Shown: positions 47,061 through 59,275 of the stretch, in pieces
Numbering within the stretch: position 1 is the first letter of the stretch
Layout of the letters: each line of letters starts with the position of its first letter
Source: Polytrichum commune
Taxonomy: Eukaryota > Streptophyta > Polytrichopsida > Polytrichales > Polytrichaceae
Reading direction: 5' to 3'
NCBI GenBank assembly: GCA_950295325.1
Contig: OX485809.1
Coordinates: forward strand, 29,510,001 to 29,574,000
DNA length: 64,000 nt
Position numbers and translations under genes: made by a program
The notes under the pieces: model-generated
The model's input: only the letters and a program-made list of their open reading frames with translations
Told to the model about the DNA's origin: nothing
Databases searched by the model: none

Positions 47061-48934
47061 ACTCAAATTTTCTAACTCTATTGGTCACACCATTGGATTG
47101 ACAAGATTGAAATGCATAAATTTAAAGGAAGAGCAGTACCTTGAGCATGAATGTTTTCAAGTCGTTGTAGGAAGGGGTGAATTCATCCGTGTCACCGCCA
47201 AGAACGTCGTCCAATGAGGAGTTGAGAATGAGCTCTTCAATATGGATGTCGAGCTCCTCCCCAGATGTCATAATAGGTATTTGACTCAACTGCTCGTAGG
47301 ACGAGTCGCGTTTTGTGCCTCTAGAAAATGTTGGAGCATGAGAACCAGATTCATATGTGGGACTTGGAGCAACCGGACTCTTACCTTGTGGCTCCGGAGG
47401 GGGGTTCATCTTATTTTTCCCCTTTCTAGTGGACTTATCCAACGAATTCTGCACCTTCTCCCGCTCTTTTTGGTCAGCTCTCTCCTCAGCTTCCTTGACC
47501 CTCAGCGCTTTCTTTCGGTCCTCTTCAATGCGTCGTTTCATTGCCTTTGCCCTCTCATTTTCATCTTCTATGGCCTGTAAGTCAACCATTTCAATTCCAA
47601 ACTCACCTACAGCCTCCCTTGATTTCCTGAGCTCAGTCTCAAAAGAAGGAGTGAAACTTAAAGCGCAATCAAGATACCAGGCACCGCCGGTAAGGTGAGA
47701 ACTTGTCCACGTGCGTTCTTGAAGAGCCGAGAACATGCACGCTGAGTTTGATCTATCAAGCCATGTGTTCAAGAATACAGGAAGGTCATCTTTGGAAATA
47801 GCTCCTTTCGCCAAAAGCTCATACTTAAAGTACCTGTGTTACGAAATAGCACATAACATTAACATCAACAACTTCCGAACTAGCAAAACAAAGAATATGG
47901 ACTGAACCAATTACTGAAATTAATGAAAAGTCCTTAAAGATTAGAGACGCACCGAAAAAGAACTCGGCGGACAACTAGGTCAGCTCCGTTAAATCCAACA
48001 AACTCGTCACCTTTTTTGAAGGAATCTTGTCCTCTGAAGTAGGTGCTGAAGGCATGGTCCCATAACTTCATGCGACAGTCTTCGATATACGTTGGCAATA
48101 ACATGGGCTCACTGGCAATACTCATGTTGATAGGAACTCGGTCTTGACGCATGGTCTTGTAAAAAATGAGACTGGCCTGTTCTGAGATCTGTTAAGCAAG
48201 AAAATAAGCATCAGCTGGACCAATTTCTAAATCAAGTCGATGAAATAAAGAATGATAGTTGTGTAAATTACATGCCAAAGATGAATTCAATGAACTGAAA
48301 ATTGAATAGAAGCAGTGGACTTACTCCTGCCCAGAAACAAGCCTTTGCCAAGAAATTTGCCAATTTCTCTTCGTTGATAGGCTTGGGAGGTAGCTTTCAG
48401 GCCTCACGAGTGGAAGCAGATGAATTAAAGTACTCTAGCCATTTTATTTTCATTGCCGGAGACGCCCTTGAAGTTGCAATGAGCTGCAACTTCTCTAAGT
48501 TGAGGTCCGGAGAAAGTGAGTTTAACGTGTAATGTCGCTCAATCTGAAAGACAGAGCTCTTGTGAGTTCCTCAGTCAAACGGATAAGCTTAAAAGATTGA
48601 TATGGACAAAGGATCAGGGTGCGTACCTCACGTAGCCAACCGTCGGTAAGCTCCGGGTTCGCCACAGCAACCAATTTTCCCATTTTCATGCGAAGTGCCA
48701 GAGATCTCTTCTCAACTGCGGCTTTCATCGCAGCCGCCTTGTCAGCAGGGGAGACTTCTCCTTCTGATTGCTCCACAAGCTGACGTGCACCCTCGTCGGT
48801 AGCGAGACCCAGCTCATGCTGCACAAAGAGAGAACAAGAACGAGGAAACCAAATTTTGAAATGAAAATGAAATTAATAAGTTGGACAAGATGTTTTGGAC
48901 AAAAGAACTGAACTAGAGTTAGACAAATGAGAGC

Positions 48935-49750
48935 ACCCGAAATCTGAACCTAGAGCCGAGGCTTCACATTGTTAGAATCTAACATGAAATGAGGCCATCA
49001 AATCCAAAACATTAAGTGAGACCTGAAATCTGAACCTATATCCAGGGCATCAATGTCTTTGATTTTAACCTGAAATGTGGCCAACTAGACTTATATAAAG
49101 TGAGCACCCGAAATCTCAAACTAGAGCCGAGGCTTCAAAGTGTTAGATTCTAACCTGAAATGAGGCCATCCAAACCAACATAAAGTGAGCACCCGAATTC
49201 TCATACTAGAGCCTAGGCTTCAAAATTTTAGATTCTAACTTGAAATGTGGCAACTAGACTTATATAAAGTGAGCACCTGAAATCTCAAACTAGAGCGGAG
49301 GCTTCAAAGTGCCAATTTCTAAGTTCAAATGAGGCCACTTAGAGCTAGAGTCTAACCTGAAATGAGGCCAACTAAATAAATATAAAGTGAGCACCTGTAA
49401 TGTGAAACTTGAAGCTGAGGCTTCAAAATGTGACCTTCTAGACCTCCAAAGGAAGGTTTCGGTCCCGAAACCCATATATTAGACACCCACATAAAATGAG
49501 ACCCTGAAATCTAAGCCTATAGGCCACTTTCAAAGATTTACATTCTAACCTGAAATGAAGCTAACTAAACCAACATAAAGTGAGCATGTGAAAAATCAAA
49601 CTAGAGCCGAGGCTTCAAAGTGTTAGATTCTAACCTGAAATGAGGCTAGTTAGGGACCTTCTAATTGGGGTTCGGTCCCGAACCCCATATATTGGACATC
49701 CACAAAATGTGAGAACCTGAAATCTTAACCTATAGCCCACCATCAAAGTT
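48935..49750 (-). repeat. Intronic tandem array B (minus orientation)
   Basis: The same unit family as array A, in reverse complement: cctgaaatgaggcca, tataaagtgagcaccc, agccgaggcttcaaa and gttagattctaacc. It fills the intron 49791-48819. Two ggtttcggtcccgaaacc-type palindromes are present. Confidence 0.88.
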
Positions 49751-50849
49751 CACATATTTTACAAAATCATTAGGACTATTCCGTGACGCACCTGAAATAT
49801 GAAATTTGTAAATACATGTAATGGTAACGAATACCAAGTCTTCTGAAACTTCTTGCCCTTTTTGAGGTCGGTTGGACTCAAAATATTATTGAATTGTTCA
49901 ATTGACATAAGACCATACTTCTGAACCCTGAAGAGGGTATGGACAATGTTGGTCTTCACATGAGAGTCCTCTGTATGTCTAAATACAAAAATCAAATGGA
50001 AGATATTAGATTATCGTAGTAAGAAAGAAAGTGAAATTATATTGAATTTTCAATGAAAGATTATATATCAAAAGAGAATGAACATACTTGTTTATGTTGT
50101 GCATGACTTGCATAACAAGTCCATTTTTCCCCTTTGTGTCAAGGAGAATTGAATCCACCAAATAATGCCAATCCTCATCAGTTCGGTGAAGTCTGTCAAT
50201 GTGATTTAATCAAGCTTGACGCCTATGGTTGCCGTCGCACACAAAAAACATCAAATTTGTGAATGAAGCCAACGCTGGATCCGAGAGGAGAAATGAGTTG
50301 AAAATGGCGTTTTTGGCGTCCCAAATAGGACCCCAAGAAGCTTTATCAGTTTCCGTCACTTCATGAGTATTTCCGTCTTCATTGGTGATTGTAACATAAA
50401 AGACCGAAGCGCCTTCCCTGTATCCGTGCACAAATTCTTGCTCGAGCTTAGCAAGATCGAATGCCAGAGTTGGCCGTACCATTGGCATTGCCATCAATCT
50501 GCACAACGGAATATTAAATCGCGAAGAAATGTTTGGTTGAAATCTCAAGCTTGTAATCGTGGCCACAGAGTTAACTTTTTGCCTGGTCCGAATCTCATCC
50601 TCACTACCTAGAAAGTGAGCATCATCTCCAAGAGACTCTTCTTCTACCTCATGCTCGTCCTCTAGTATATCCATATCTGGAAGCTTTCCCTCCGATACTT
50701 GTGTCGAAGGTGGCGAAGATATAGCATGCACCTACCAAAGAGTCAACACATTTTAGATCAAAGTAACTATCATTTGACCCAAATTGATAATGTTGCTTTG
50801 TAATTAACCTCTAACCATTAGAGCCATATAATGTAAGAACCTGAAATCT

Positions 50850-53610
50850 TAGCCTATAGCCCATCTTCAAGTACTACATTCTAACCTGAAATGAGGCCAA
50901 CTACACACATATAAAGTGAGCATTTGAAATCTCAAAGTATAGCCGAGGCTTGAAAGTGTTAGTTTCTAAGTTGAAATGAGCCCACCTAGGGACCTCCCAA
51001 GGAAGGTTTCAGTCCCGAACCCCATATATATTGGACAGCCACATAATCTGAGAACGTGAAATCTAAGCCTAGAGCCCAGCTTCAAATACTACATTCTAAC
51101 TTGAAATGAGGCCAACTACACATATATAAAGTGAGCACCCGAATTCTCAAAGTAGAGCCAAGGCTTCAAAGTGTGAGATTCTAACCTGAAATGAGGCTAT
51201 CTAGACTTATATAAAGTGAGCACCCGAAATCTGAACCTAGAACCGAGGCTTCATTCGTTAGCTTCTAACCTGAAATGAGGCCACTTAGGCACCTTCAAAT
51301 GAAGGGTTCGGTCCCGAACCCCATATATTGGACAGCCACATAATGTGAGAACTTGAAATCTGAGCCTATAGCCCTCCTTCAAGGTGTGAGATTCTAACCT
51401 GAAATGAGGCCAACTAGACATATATAAAGTGAGCACCCGAATTCTCAAAGTAGAGCCGAGGCTTCAAGGTGTGAGATTCTAACCTGAAATGAGGCCATGT
51501 AGACTTATATAAAGTGAGCACCCGAAATCTGAACCTAGAACCGAGGCTTCATTCGTTAGCTTCTAACCTGAAATGAGGCCACTTAGGCACCTCCAAATGA
51601 AGGGTTCGGTCCCGAACCCCATATATTGGACAGCCACATAATGTGAGAACTTGAAATCTGAGCCTATAGCCCTCCTTCAAGGTGTGAGATTCTAACCTGA
51701 AATGAGGCCAACTAGACATATATAAAGCGAGCACCCGAATTCTCAAAGTAGAGCCGAGGCTTGGAAGTGTTAGTTTCTAACTTGAAATGAGGCCATTTAG
51801 GGACCTCCAAAAAAGGTTTCGGTCCCGAACCCCATATATTGGATAACCACATAATATGAGAACCTGAAATCTAAGCCTAGAGCCCATCCTCAAATTCTAC
51901 ATTCTAACTTGAAATATGGCCAACTACACACATATAAAGTGAGCACTTGAAATCTCAAAGTAGAGCCGAGGCTTGAAAGTGTTAGTCTCTAAATTCAAAT
52001 GAGCCCACCTAGGGACCTCCAAAAGAAGGTTTCGGTCCCGAACCCCATATATTGGACAGCCTAGGGACCGCCAAAGGAAGGTTTCGGTCCTGAACCCCAT
52101 ATATTGGACAGCCTAGGGACCTCCAAATGAAGGTTTCGGTCCCGAACCCCATATATTGGACAGCCACATAATCTGAGAACATGAAATCTAAGCTTAGAGC
52201 CCATCCTCAAAGCTTCAAAGCTTAAGACTCTAACCTGAAATGAGGCCAACTAGACTTATATAAAGTGAGTACCTGTAATTTGAACCTTGACGCCGAGATC
52301 TCAGGGTCTGACCCTCTAGACCTCAAAAGGAGGTTTCGGTCTCGAAACCCTTATATTGGACATCCACATAAAGTGATAACATGAAATCTAAGCCTATAGG
52401 CCACTTTCAAAGAGTTAGATTCTAACCAGAAATGAGGCCAACTAAAACAACATAGAGTGAGAACCTGAAATCTTAGCCTATAGCCCACCTTCAAATTCAA
52501 GATTCTAACCTGAAATGAGGCCAACAAGACATATATAAAGTGAGCACCCGAAATCTCAAAGTAGAGCCGAGGCCTCTAATTGTTAGATTCTAAGTTGAAA
52601 TGAGGCCGTCCAGGGACCTCCAAAGGAAGGTTTCGGTCCCGAAACCCATATATTGGACTTCCACATAAAGTGATAACCTGATGTCTAAGCCTATATGCCA
52701 CTTTCAAAAACTTAGATTCTAACCCGAAATGAGGCCAACTAAGACAACATAGATTGATCACCTAAAATCTGAACCTAGAGAGGAGGCCTCTAATTGTAAG
52801 ATTCCAACCTGAAATGAGGCCAACTAGACATATATAAAGTGAGCACACGAATTCTCAAAGTAGAGCCGAGGCTTCAAAGTGTTAGATTCTAACCTGAAAT
52901 GAGGCCATTTAGGGACCTCAAAAGGAAGGTTTCGGTCCCGAAACCCATATATTAGACACCCACATAAAGTGACTACCAGATATCTAAGCCTATAGGCCAC
53001 TTTCAAAGAGTTAGATTGTAACCTCAAATGAGGCGAACTAAATCAACATAGAGTGAGAACCTGAAATCTTAGCCTATAGCCCACCTTCAAATTCAAGATT
53101 CTAACCTGAAATGAGGCCAACAAGACATACATAAAGTGAGCACCCGAAATCTCAAAGTGGAGCCGAGGCTTCAAAGTGTTCGTTTCTAAGTTGAAATGAG
53201 GCCACCCAGGGACCTCCAAAGGAAGGTTTCGGTCCCGAAACCCATATATTGGACATCCACATAAAGTGATAACCTGATTTCTATGGCTATATGCCACTTT
53301 CAAAAACTTAGATTCTAACCCGAAATGAGGCCAACTAAGACAACATAGATTGATCACCTAAAATCTGAACCTAGAGAGGAGGCCTCTAATTGTAAGATTC
53401 TAACCTGAAATGAGGCCAACTAGACATATATAAAGTGAGCACCCGAATTCTCAAAGTAGAGCCGAGGCTTCAAAGTGTTAGATTCTAACCTGAAATGAGG
53501 CCACTTAGGGACCTCCAAATGAAGGGTTCGGTCCCGAACCCCATATATTCAACAACCACATAATGGGAGAACCTGAAATCTAAGCCTATAGCCCACCTTC
53601 TACGATTTAG
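50850..53610 (-). repeat. Intronic tandem array C (minus orientation), about 2.8 kb
   Basis: Again the same family in reverse complement, about 30 units. It includes a direct near-identical ~297-bp repeat (about 51250 and 51548) and a cluster of three close palindromic units at about 52020-52165. It fills the intron upstream of the exon starting at 50731. With array A it forms a large inverted-repeat pair flanking the middle exons. Confidence 0.88.
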
Positions 53611-54343
53611 ATTTAGGAAAACAATCAAGGTTCGGGAAATGAAACCCTACCCTTCATTATTTACATTCCAAACAACAAGACAAATTGAAATAATTTTCAT
53701 TGGTTTAACTGGTTGACCTCTTCTGTAGAGTACTCGCCATCGGTCTCCATGTTGGCTTCCTCTCGACCCAATCTTTCCTCTTCGCACTCAACGTCCTCAC
53801 TGTTCCGAATGATCTGTTGCCTAGTGTTTTCCGAAGTAGATTCACTCGATGCTGCGCTTCCTGGTTGCTGTTGCCTCTGCCCGGAACCAGGTTTAGGTTT
53901 GGTTCCAAACTTGCAATGATGCGACAAAGTATCTTCAACAATTGATGTTGATTGTATAGGGGAGCTGCCTCTGAAGACATAATGATTCCCTTTCAAGCCA
54001 ACTATGCCGGGGACTCATAAACTTTGAATAAATTCAACATGAATGTAATGTAACCAGAGCATACCTGAATTTCTTCATTTTCCACAGAGTTGTCTTCCTC
54101 TCCTAAAGAGAATAACCTAATGGGAGCAACCTCCGCCTTTTCAAATGACTCAACATATCGCTTTGAACGACTGTGAGTAGCTTTTTTTGAATTATCTCCT
54201 TTTCTTCCCATGGTTGACCTCAATTTATACGGGGTCACTACGTTATCTCTAGTAGCGAACCTCTCATTTCTCTCAATCCGCCTCTGTTTCTCAATAGTCC
54301 TCCTCACTTCTCGTTCTGCTCTCGCTCTCGACCGAGTGTTCAT

Positions 54344-54714
54344 CTCTTACCATACTCAAGCATCTAGGCGCCATGATTATGTTCCTATTATCTTGGATTT
54401 AGATAATTAACCTGCAATTTCTTTATTTATTCCTCGGTTTATCCACACTGCATTAAAACACTACAAAAGGCGCCGCTAGTGTCTAATCTACCTAATCGGT
54501 GTCAGCTATATTGTTTTGGTAAAGTAATGACTATTATGGTAGTACATCTAATCCTAAATGAAACATGTTGTCCACTATTTACATGAATATATATTGTCTA
54601 TTAATTGATCTACCATGTTGTCAAATATTCGGGTATTGGTGTCTACCCTTGGTGTATATAATACCCCATTACTTGTACCCATTCCTTCATGTCATATCAT
54701 CACATCCTTCTCCA
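54344..54714. promoter_or_regulatory. Divergent promoter region of the 17.8-kb element
   Basis: About 370 bp separate the minus-strand ATG at 54343 from the plus-strand ATG at 54715. A TATA box (tatataata, 54655-54663) lies about 60 bp before the plus-strand ATG. I see no equally clear TATA on the other side. The layout implies shared control of the two transcription units. Confidence 0.5.
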
Positions 54715-55140
54715 ATGGGTACTGATGGTCTCCCAAGTCTTGCTCCTTTAGGTGCTCCTATTTCATCTCAAATTCACACCACGTTGTCCATCGATGGTTC
54801 TGCAGTCGACAACAACATGAAGATTGCCAACCCCCCTGACTGCTCCGTTACTCCGGCGGTCGCAGATCACACTCCACATCCACGGTCTCCATCTTTGCAG
54901 GCGGATGATGCAAAGATGATAGAGGACAAGTCTACTTTCCAGAATCATGCCTATTCTAAAGTAGGGGTTATTAAACCGGGAACTTACTCTAGATCTCTAT
55001 CAAGGGGTGCCCCACGTCCCAAACATCAAGGACTCGGTTGCGCAGGATGCATTGCAGTTCATAGTTTAGGGATTGACCATTGTCATAAATATGACGGTGA
55101 CAAAAATGGCAAAGGTCCCCATAAGCGTCTTCGTCGTTAA
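54715..55140 (+). CDS. Small protein with CxxC/HCH motif and basic tail
   Basis: The 141-residue frame beginning MGTDGLPSLAP is chosen because a TATA box sits about 60 bp upstream; the frame is open further upstream but that part is hydrophobic and lies across the TATA box. The N-terminal two-thirds is Pro/Ser/Thr/Asp-rich and probably disordered. The C-terminus has CAGC, then HSLGIDHCHK, a possible zinc-binding cluster, and ends KGPHKRLRR, a nuclear-localisation-like tail. It lies between the divergent promoter and the transposase gene, in the same direction. I do not recognise a family. It could be an accessory protein of the element or an exon of a longer transcript. Confidence 0.5.
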   Translation: MGTDGLPSLAPLGAPISSQIHTTLSIDGSAVDNNMKIANPPDCSVTPAVADHTPHPRSPSLQADDAKMIEDKSTFQNHAYSKVGVIKPGTYSRSLSRGAPRPKHQGLGCAGCIAVHSLGIDHCHKYDGDKNGKGPHKRLRR

Positions 55141-55516
55141 TCACATTGTTGCATTCTATTTGTTAGAATTTATTATTGCATAGCTACTATCATGCTCTCC
55201 ACATTATTCGTGGCGGCCGTCATTCTTATGACCTTATTTGCCAATATCTATTTTAATGTCGCTTACATCCACTAAATGGTTCACGTGGTCTCTGGTGTAT
55301 TTATAATTACGGCTCTCGGCATTCAGCCTCATGTTTGTTCTTAATATATCTACATTGGATTGGCATATGTTCATGACTAACTTAAGTAATTGTTGCATTG
55401 CATTTTCAGTTCTTAATCATGTTGCTATCATGAGTCTGCTTATTATTCCACTACTAATCCAAGTCTCCGCCGTCTTTCATAGATTCCATCTTGCCATGCC
55501 CTTCTAACCACATCAC

Positions 55517-55523
55517 TATATAC
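55517..55523 (+). promoter_or_regulatory. TATA box before the transposase gene
   Basis: TATATAC lies 90 bp before the transposase ATG at 55607, between pyrimidine-rich stretches. Position and context fit a plant core promoter. Confidence 0.5.
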
Positions 55524-55606
55524 ACCGCCCCACTTTCTGCTCAGCTTAATTCCATTGCCCATTTGGCCACTCCCTTCTGTGTGCTCGCATTTACATTCCT
55601 TCTACA

Positions 55607-58600
55607 ATGGCCACCATCCGAGCACTGCACCATTCCATCCCCCTTATGATCCCTCTAGGAGATGATGGTCTAGCCAAAGTCGCGGAGTCGTTCCTTAGTC
55701 TGAGGTTTAGATTCCACCCAGACTCAATTCATGTCGAGGAAGAGGTCTTTGATGACAACGGTGACTTGAGTCACACTGTCCTTCAGATGTCCTTTCGCAT
55801 TGACGATGGTAGGGTTTGGTTTTTGCTCCCTGCAAAGTACAAGGCCATAGGCGTCACCGAGTCGGAGATGGCCACCACAACTGTGTTGCTTACACCAGGC
55901 GTGTCCCTCACCTCCACCACGCAGGCTCCTCTTCTGGCGACGGTCAAGAAGGAGCCCGGCATCCAAGAGGTTACCTTGCTCAGCGATGACTCTGATGATG
56001 ATGTGCCACCTGCCTCAGACATTACCCCACCTCCATCGCAGGATCAACCCTTCATCAATCCTCTCAGGATTCCACACTCACCTACTGTGAGTCAACCACC
56101 TACTTCCAGACCCCCAGTTCACCCAGGTGTCTCCATAGATCGTCCCAGTGTTGTCCAGCAATTGAAGTTGTTTGCAACCCGACCAGGGTCCAAGAACATC
56201 CTCAAGAGTATTGATTATGAATCCGTTAGGCATGAGAAGGTTGACTTCCTCCCCTCTGTTTTTGACGGCGACGTCATCTTTGAGTTTCCTCCTCTCGGAG
56301 CTGATGCTCCCCATTCCCATGCTAGACTCATGTTCGGAATGGACAAGCGTTTCGACGGTCATGCTTGGTGTAGGACAAAGACCTCTAACATTACTAATGA
56401 TCTCGGCTTGACCTTCCGGTTTTCATCTTGTGTTGGCCATCTCTGCTGTCATAACGAGGGATGTGATTATCTCAACCGCCCCAATCGAGCCACTAACGTC
56501 AACGAGACCGAATGGGAAGGCTGTACCCCCTCACCCTTCACCGCAGATGCTGATCCCCCAGCTGGGTCATCTCTTGTTTGTAAGGTCTGTAAGACACCAC
56601 CCTATTGTCTTGATACTTGCCAGGCTAAGATGTACTATGTTCTTGGCAGAGGTGACATGACTCGTGCATGCATCCATATGGGTCATCACCATCACCCCGT
56701 TTCGCAAGGTGTCTGTAGAGAGTCTAAGGTCGAAATTCATGATCTCATTGGTAGAGAGGTTGAGCGGACTCCCACCGCCACCAACTCTGCCATTGCATTG
56801 GCTGCAAGTAAAGAGTTCCTGGCCAAGTATCTTCTACGCACGGGATCTGATCCCAATAAAGTTATGGACCTCGAGTCCATGAAGTTTGTCATGGACAGGT
56901 ACCAACACCTCAGCACCCCGAGTATTCGAAACACTGTCACTTCCTTCAAGCGCATTGGCCGAGGGGGGATCATTGACAGCATCACCGGACTTAGAGGTCA
57001 TAGCAGTTGGCCCTATGTGCAAGAAAATAAATTCCCAGGCCAAGGAAAGCTGTTGGAGAAAGTCTACGTCTTCAAGATGTCCGAGGTGGGCCCTGGGTCT
57101 GGAGTGGACCTTGTCAGGAGAATGCAACCACACGGTGATTTGCAAGATGTTTGGGTCATGTTTGACCATGTCAAGCGTGTCAAGGGGTGGACGACCATGG
57201 CTTGCCATGTCTATGACTCGGCCTACTGCCGGGTTATGACTATTGCAGTTTGTGATATGCAGTCTGAGGATGTCGCGGCGCAGAGCCTTCTATGGCATGG
57301 GCTCAATGAAGTTATGCTCAAACATGGCATTGCTAAAGTTAACTTCAAAGGGTTCATGGCGGACAGTGCACAAGCCAATTGGAATGCAGTTAGGATTATC
57401 TATGGCAACGGTGATCCCAAGGTTCCTATGGAGTCTCGCGAGAGGACATGTCTATTGCATTGGACAGTGTCTATGGAGCGCCACACCGCCACCCATATCA
57501 AGCCCGACCTCCAACAGCAACACAAGTTGTTATGCAAGCAGTACAAGGATGCCAAGACTCCCGAGCAGTCCGAGTCCCGTTATCTTGCCATCCGGGCTTG
57601 GTGGCTATCCTCTGGAGCTGCATCCGAGGAAGGAATCAAAGACCTTGATACATGGCTTGCATTCTGGCACTTTCGTTACCGTCAATGGGGTGGTTTCATG
57701 CAACTAGTGAGTACCCACCCACAGTGTGTGTTTCGCTTTTTGGTCCGAATTTTTTTTTGGATTTTGTTTTGTTTTTGTGGGTTTTTTTGTTTGTGGGTGT
57801 CAGTTTAGGATTTTAGCCTGTTTTTGTACAAAGCGTTCTCACTACATTTTCTTGATTTCTCTCAGAATTTCACAGATTCTGAGTTGGCAGAGATGCCATC
57901 TTGCAACCTCTCCGAGACACTCCATAACAAATGGCTTCAGCAGTCTGGAAACCGTGGCTCTGATCTGTATGTTGCGACCGTCGATGATTTTGTGAGGGCG
58001 TTCATGCAATGTACGAACTACTACGCCTACTTGAAGGGTGATCGCTCTGGTACTGGCCCAGGAAAGGAAGAACTCCGCCTTCGTGCTGCACAACGATCCG
58101 GTGACGCCAAGAGAATTGTTGCAACACTCGAGCACATGCCTGGAGCAGAGCATTGGTGCACCCGCAAACCCCAACTCGAAGGAGAGGAGGTCTTTGGCAC
58201 CACCAAGCGCAAACTTGATATGCCCCCTGGTTCTGATCATGATTCACATAGACCCGACAAGGTTAGCTTCTCTCATCCACGAGTGAGCACTAGGTCAACC
58301 AAGGCACGTACGGATTCCTCCACACCATCAGACCTGCCCCTAGCACAGTCACCCGAGAAATCGATTCCACAACGGGTCACCCACGTCAATAACATTCAGG
58401 AGACCCACTGCGATGTCTCCAGGTGGCACATTTCTAGACTGCCCAAGACTTCGGCCAAGGCCTGCTTCGCCATGCAAGCTCGCACAAAGACCAAGTGCAC
58501 CCAGAAGATCGTTCGGCATGGTAAAAGTACTCCAGCTCCTACGTACACCGGCTACATGCGCGACTACAAGAAGAACAAGGAATTCTTGACACAATTCTTC

Positions 58601-59275
58601 TTCTGCAACGACGACATTGAAAGATGTGTCAAAGGCACCAGGAGGAAGTGGGTGCAGCACCGTCCGGATGTCCCGGACGTCTGGCCTGTCCTCACTGGGA
58701 CAAACCTCACTCTCCAGGAGGTTCTGGCCCTTGAAGAAGGGGGATTCCAACTTCAGCAGCGTCAAGATGTGTCACCCAGAAGACTCTTCGGCGACTCCTC
58801 CAATGTTGCCTCATCCATGGCCGAACTCCCTACCCCGGCCCAAGCCGATCAATACCCTACGCTGAGGTTTGGAAAGAAGATCCGACGCAGTAACAACGGA
58901 CCATGCGTCCAACAACGCAACAAGTGGGAGTCAGCCCTCAACGTCGACGGACAAATCACCTCCGTCACAATGATACCTCACCCAGGGATCGGCTGCATCA
59001 TTCTCTTCCAGTCCCGAAAGAAGGCTAAGGTTGAAGAGTACCGTATCACTATCAGCACCTTCCCGTCATGCACCTGCCCGGATTTCGTGGAGATGTCAGC
59101 AAGAGCACTTGGAAAGCGGCGCACTTGGGTGAACTGCAAGCACTTGTACTTCATCTTCCGTGTGACCTGCAACTTGGATCAATACGAAGACACTTTCATC
59201 CATGCTCCGAGTCTTAGTTTCAATGAAGTGAAGCACCTCCTCGAAAGTGGCATCATGAAGCATGTGGGACCTTAG
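55607..59275 (+). CDS. Mutator-like (MULE-type) transposase with SWIM zinc finger, 2 exons
   Basis: Exons 55607-57706 and 57866-59275 (donor CTA|GTGAGT, acceptor tctctcag, phase 0) give 1,169 residues without a stop. Residues about 275-365 hold a Cys/His cluster ending CIHMGHHHHP, like WRKY-GCM1/FLYWCH DNA-binding domains of MULEs. Candidate catalytic residues are D520 (VMFDHVKR), D586 (FMADSAQANW) and E717 (NLSETLHNKW), with C615-x2-H618 (CLLH) after the second Asp as in MULE transposases. A conserved Cys-rich block follows at about 885-1000 (KACFAMQARTKTKCT, FFCNDDIERCVKG). The SWIM finger is C1102-x-C1104 ... C1124-x-H1126. Two degraded relatives lie at 37891-38274 and 41405-42071. Family assignment is by motif only; other DDE/SWIM lineages are possible. 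Confidence 0.72.

Larger units (their letters stand above)
42897..54343 (-). pseudogene. ParB-like / DNA adenine methyltransferase-like fusion gene, two nonsense codons
   Basis: Minus-strand exons with phase-consistent GT-AG junctions: 50731-50088, 49978-49792, 48818-48627, 48543-48325, 48188-47953, 47833-47140, 44380-44033, 43874-43601, 43490-43283 and 43185-42897 (1,096 residues). Likely 5' exons are 54343-54065 and about 53990-53700, whose joins I could not resolve. The first part has RLMAMPMVRPTLAFDLAKLE and VCDGNHRRQA, like the ParB/Srx GxHR core. The last third has LILADIP (motif IV position, normally DPPY), then NGSTPWRGPREKS, then IILDCTAATG (motif I) and ALEAD: the beta-group order IV-X-I of N6-adenine methyltransferases. 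A Lys/Glu coiled coil lies between (47833-47140). TGA at 50212-50210 and 48399-48397 stand where Trp is expected, so this copy is probably dead. The DIP in place of DPP may also mark altered catalysis. Confidence 0.65.

Noticed and set aside
45020-53357. Many 60-105-codon ORFs inside the arrays (for example with GFGTE or LTLCGCPIYG phrases)
   Set aside because: They are translations of the satellite unit, present in both orientations, and break at every unit-length change.
44735-53610. CRISPR-like regular arrays
   Set aside because: The units are contiguous diverged satellite repeats without unique spacers, in a eukaryotic intron context.
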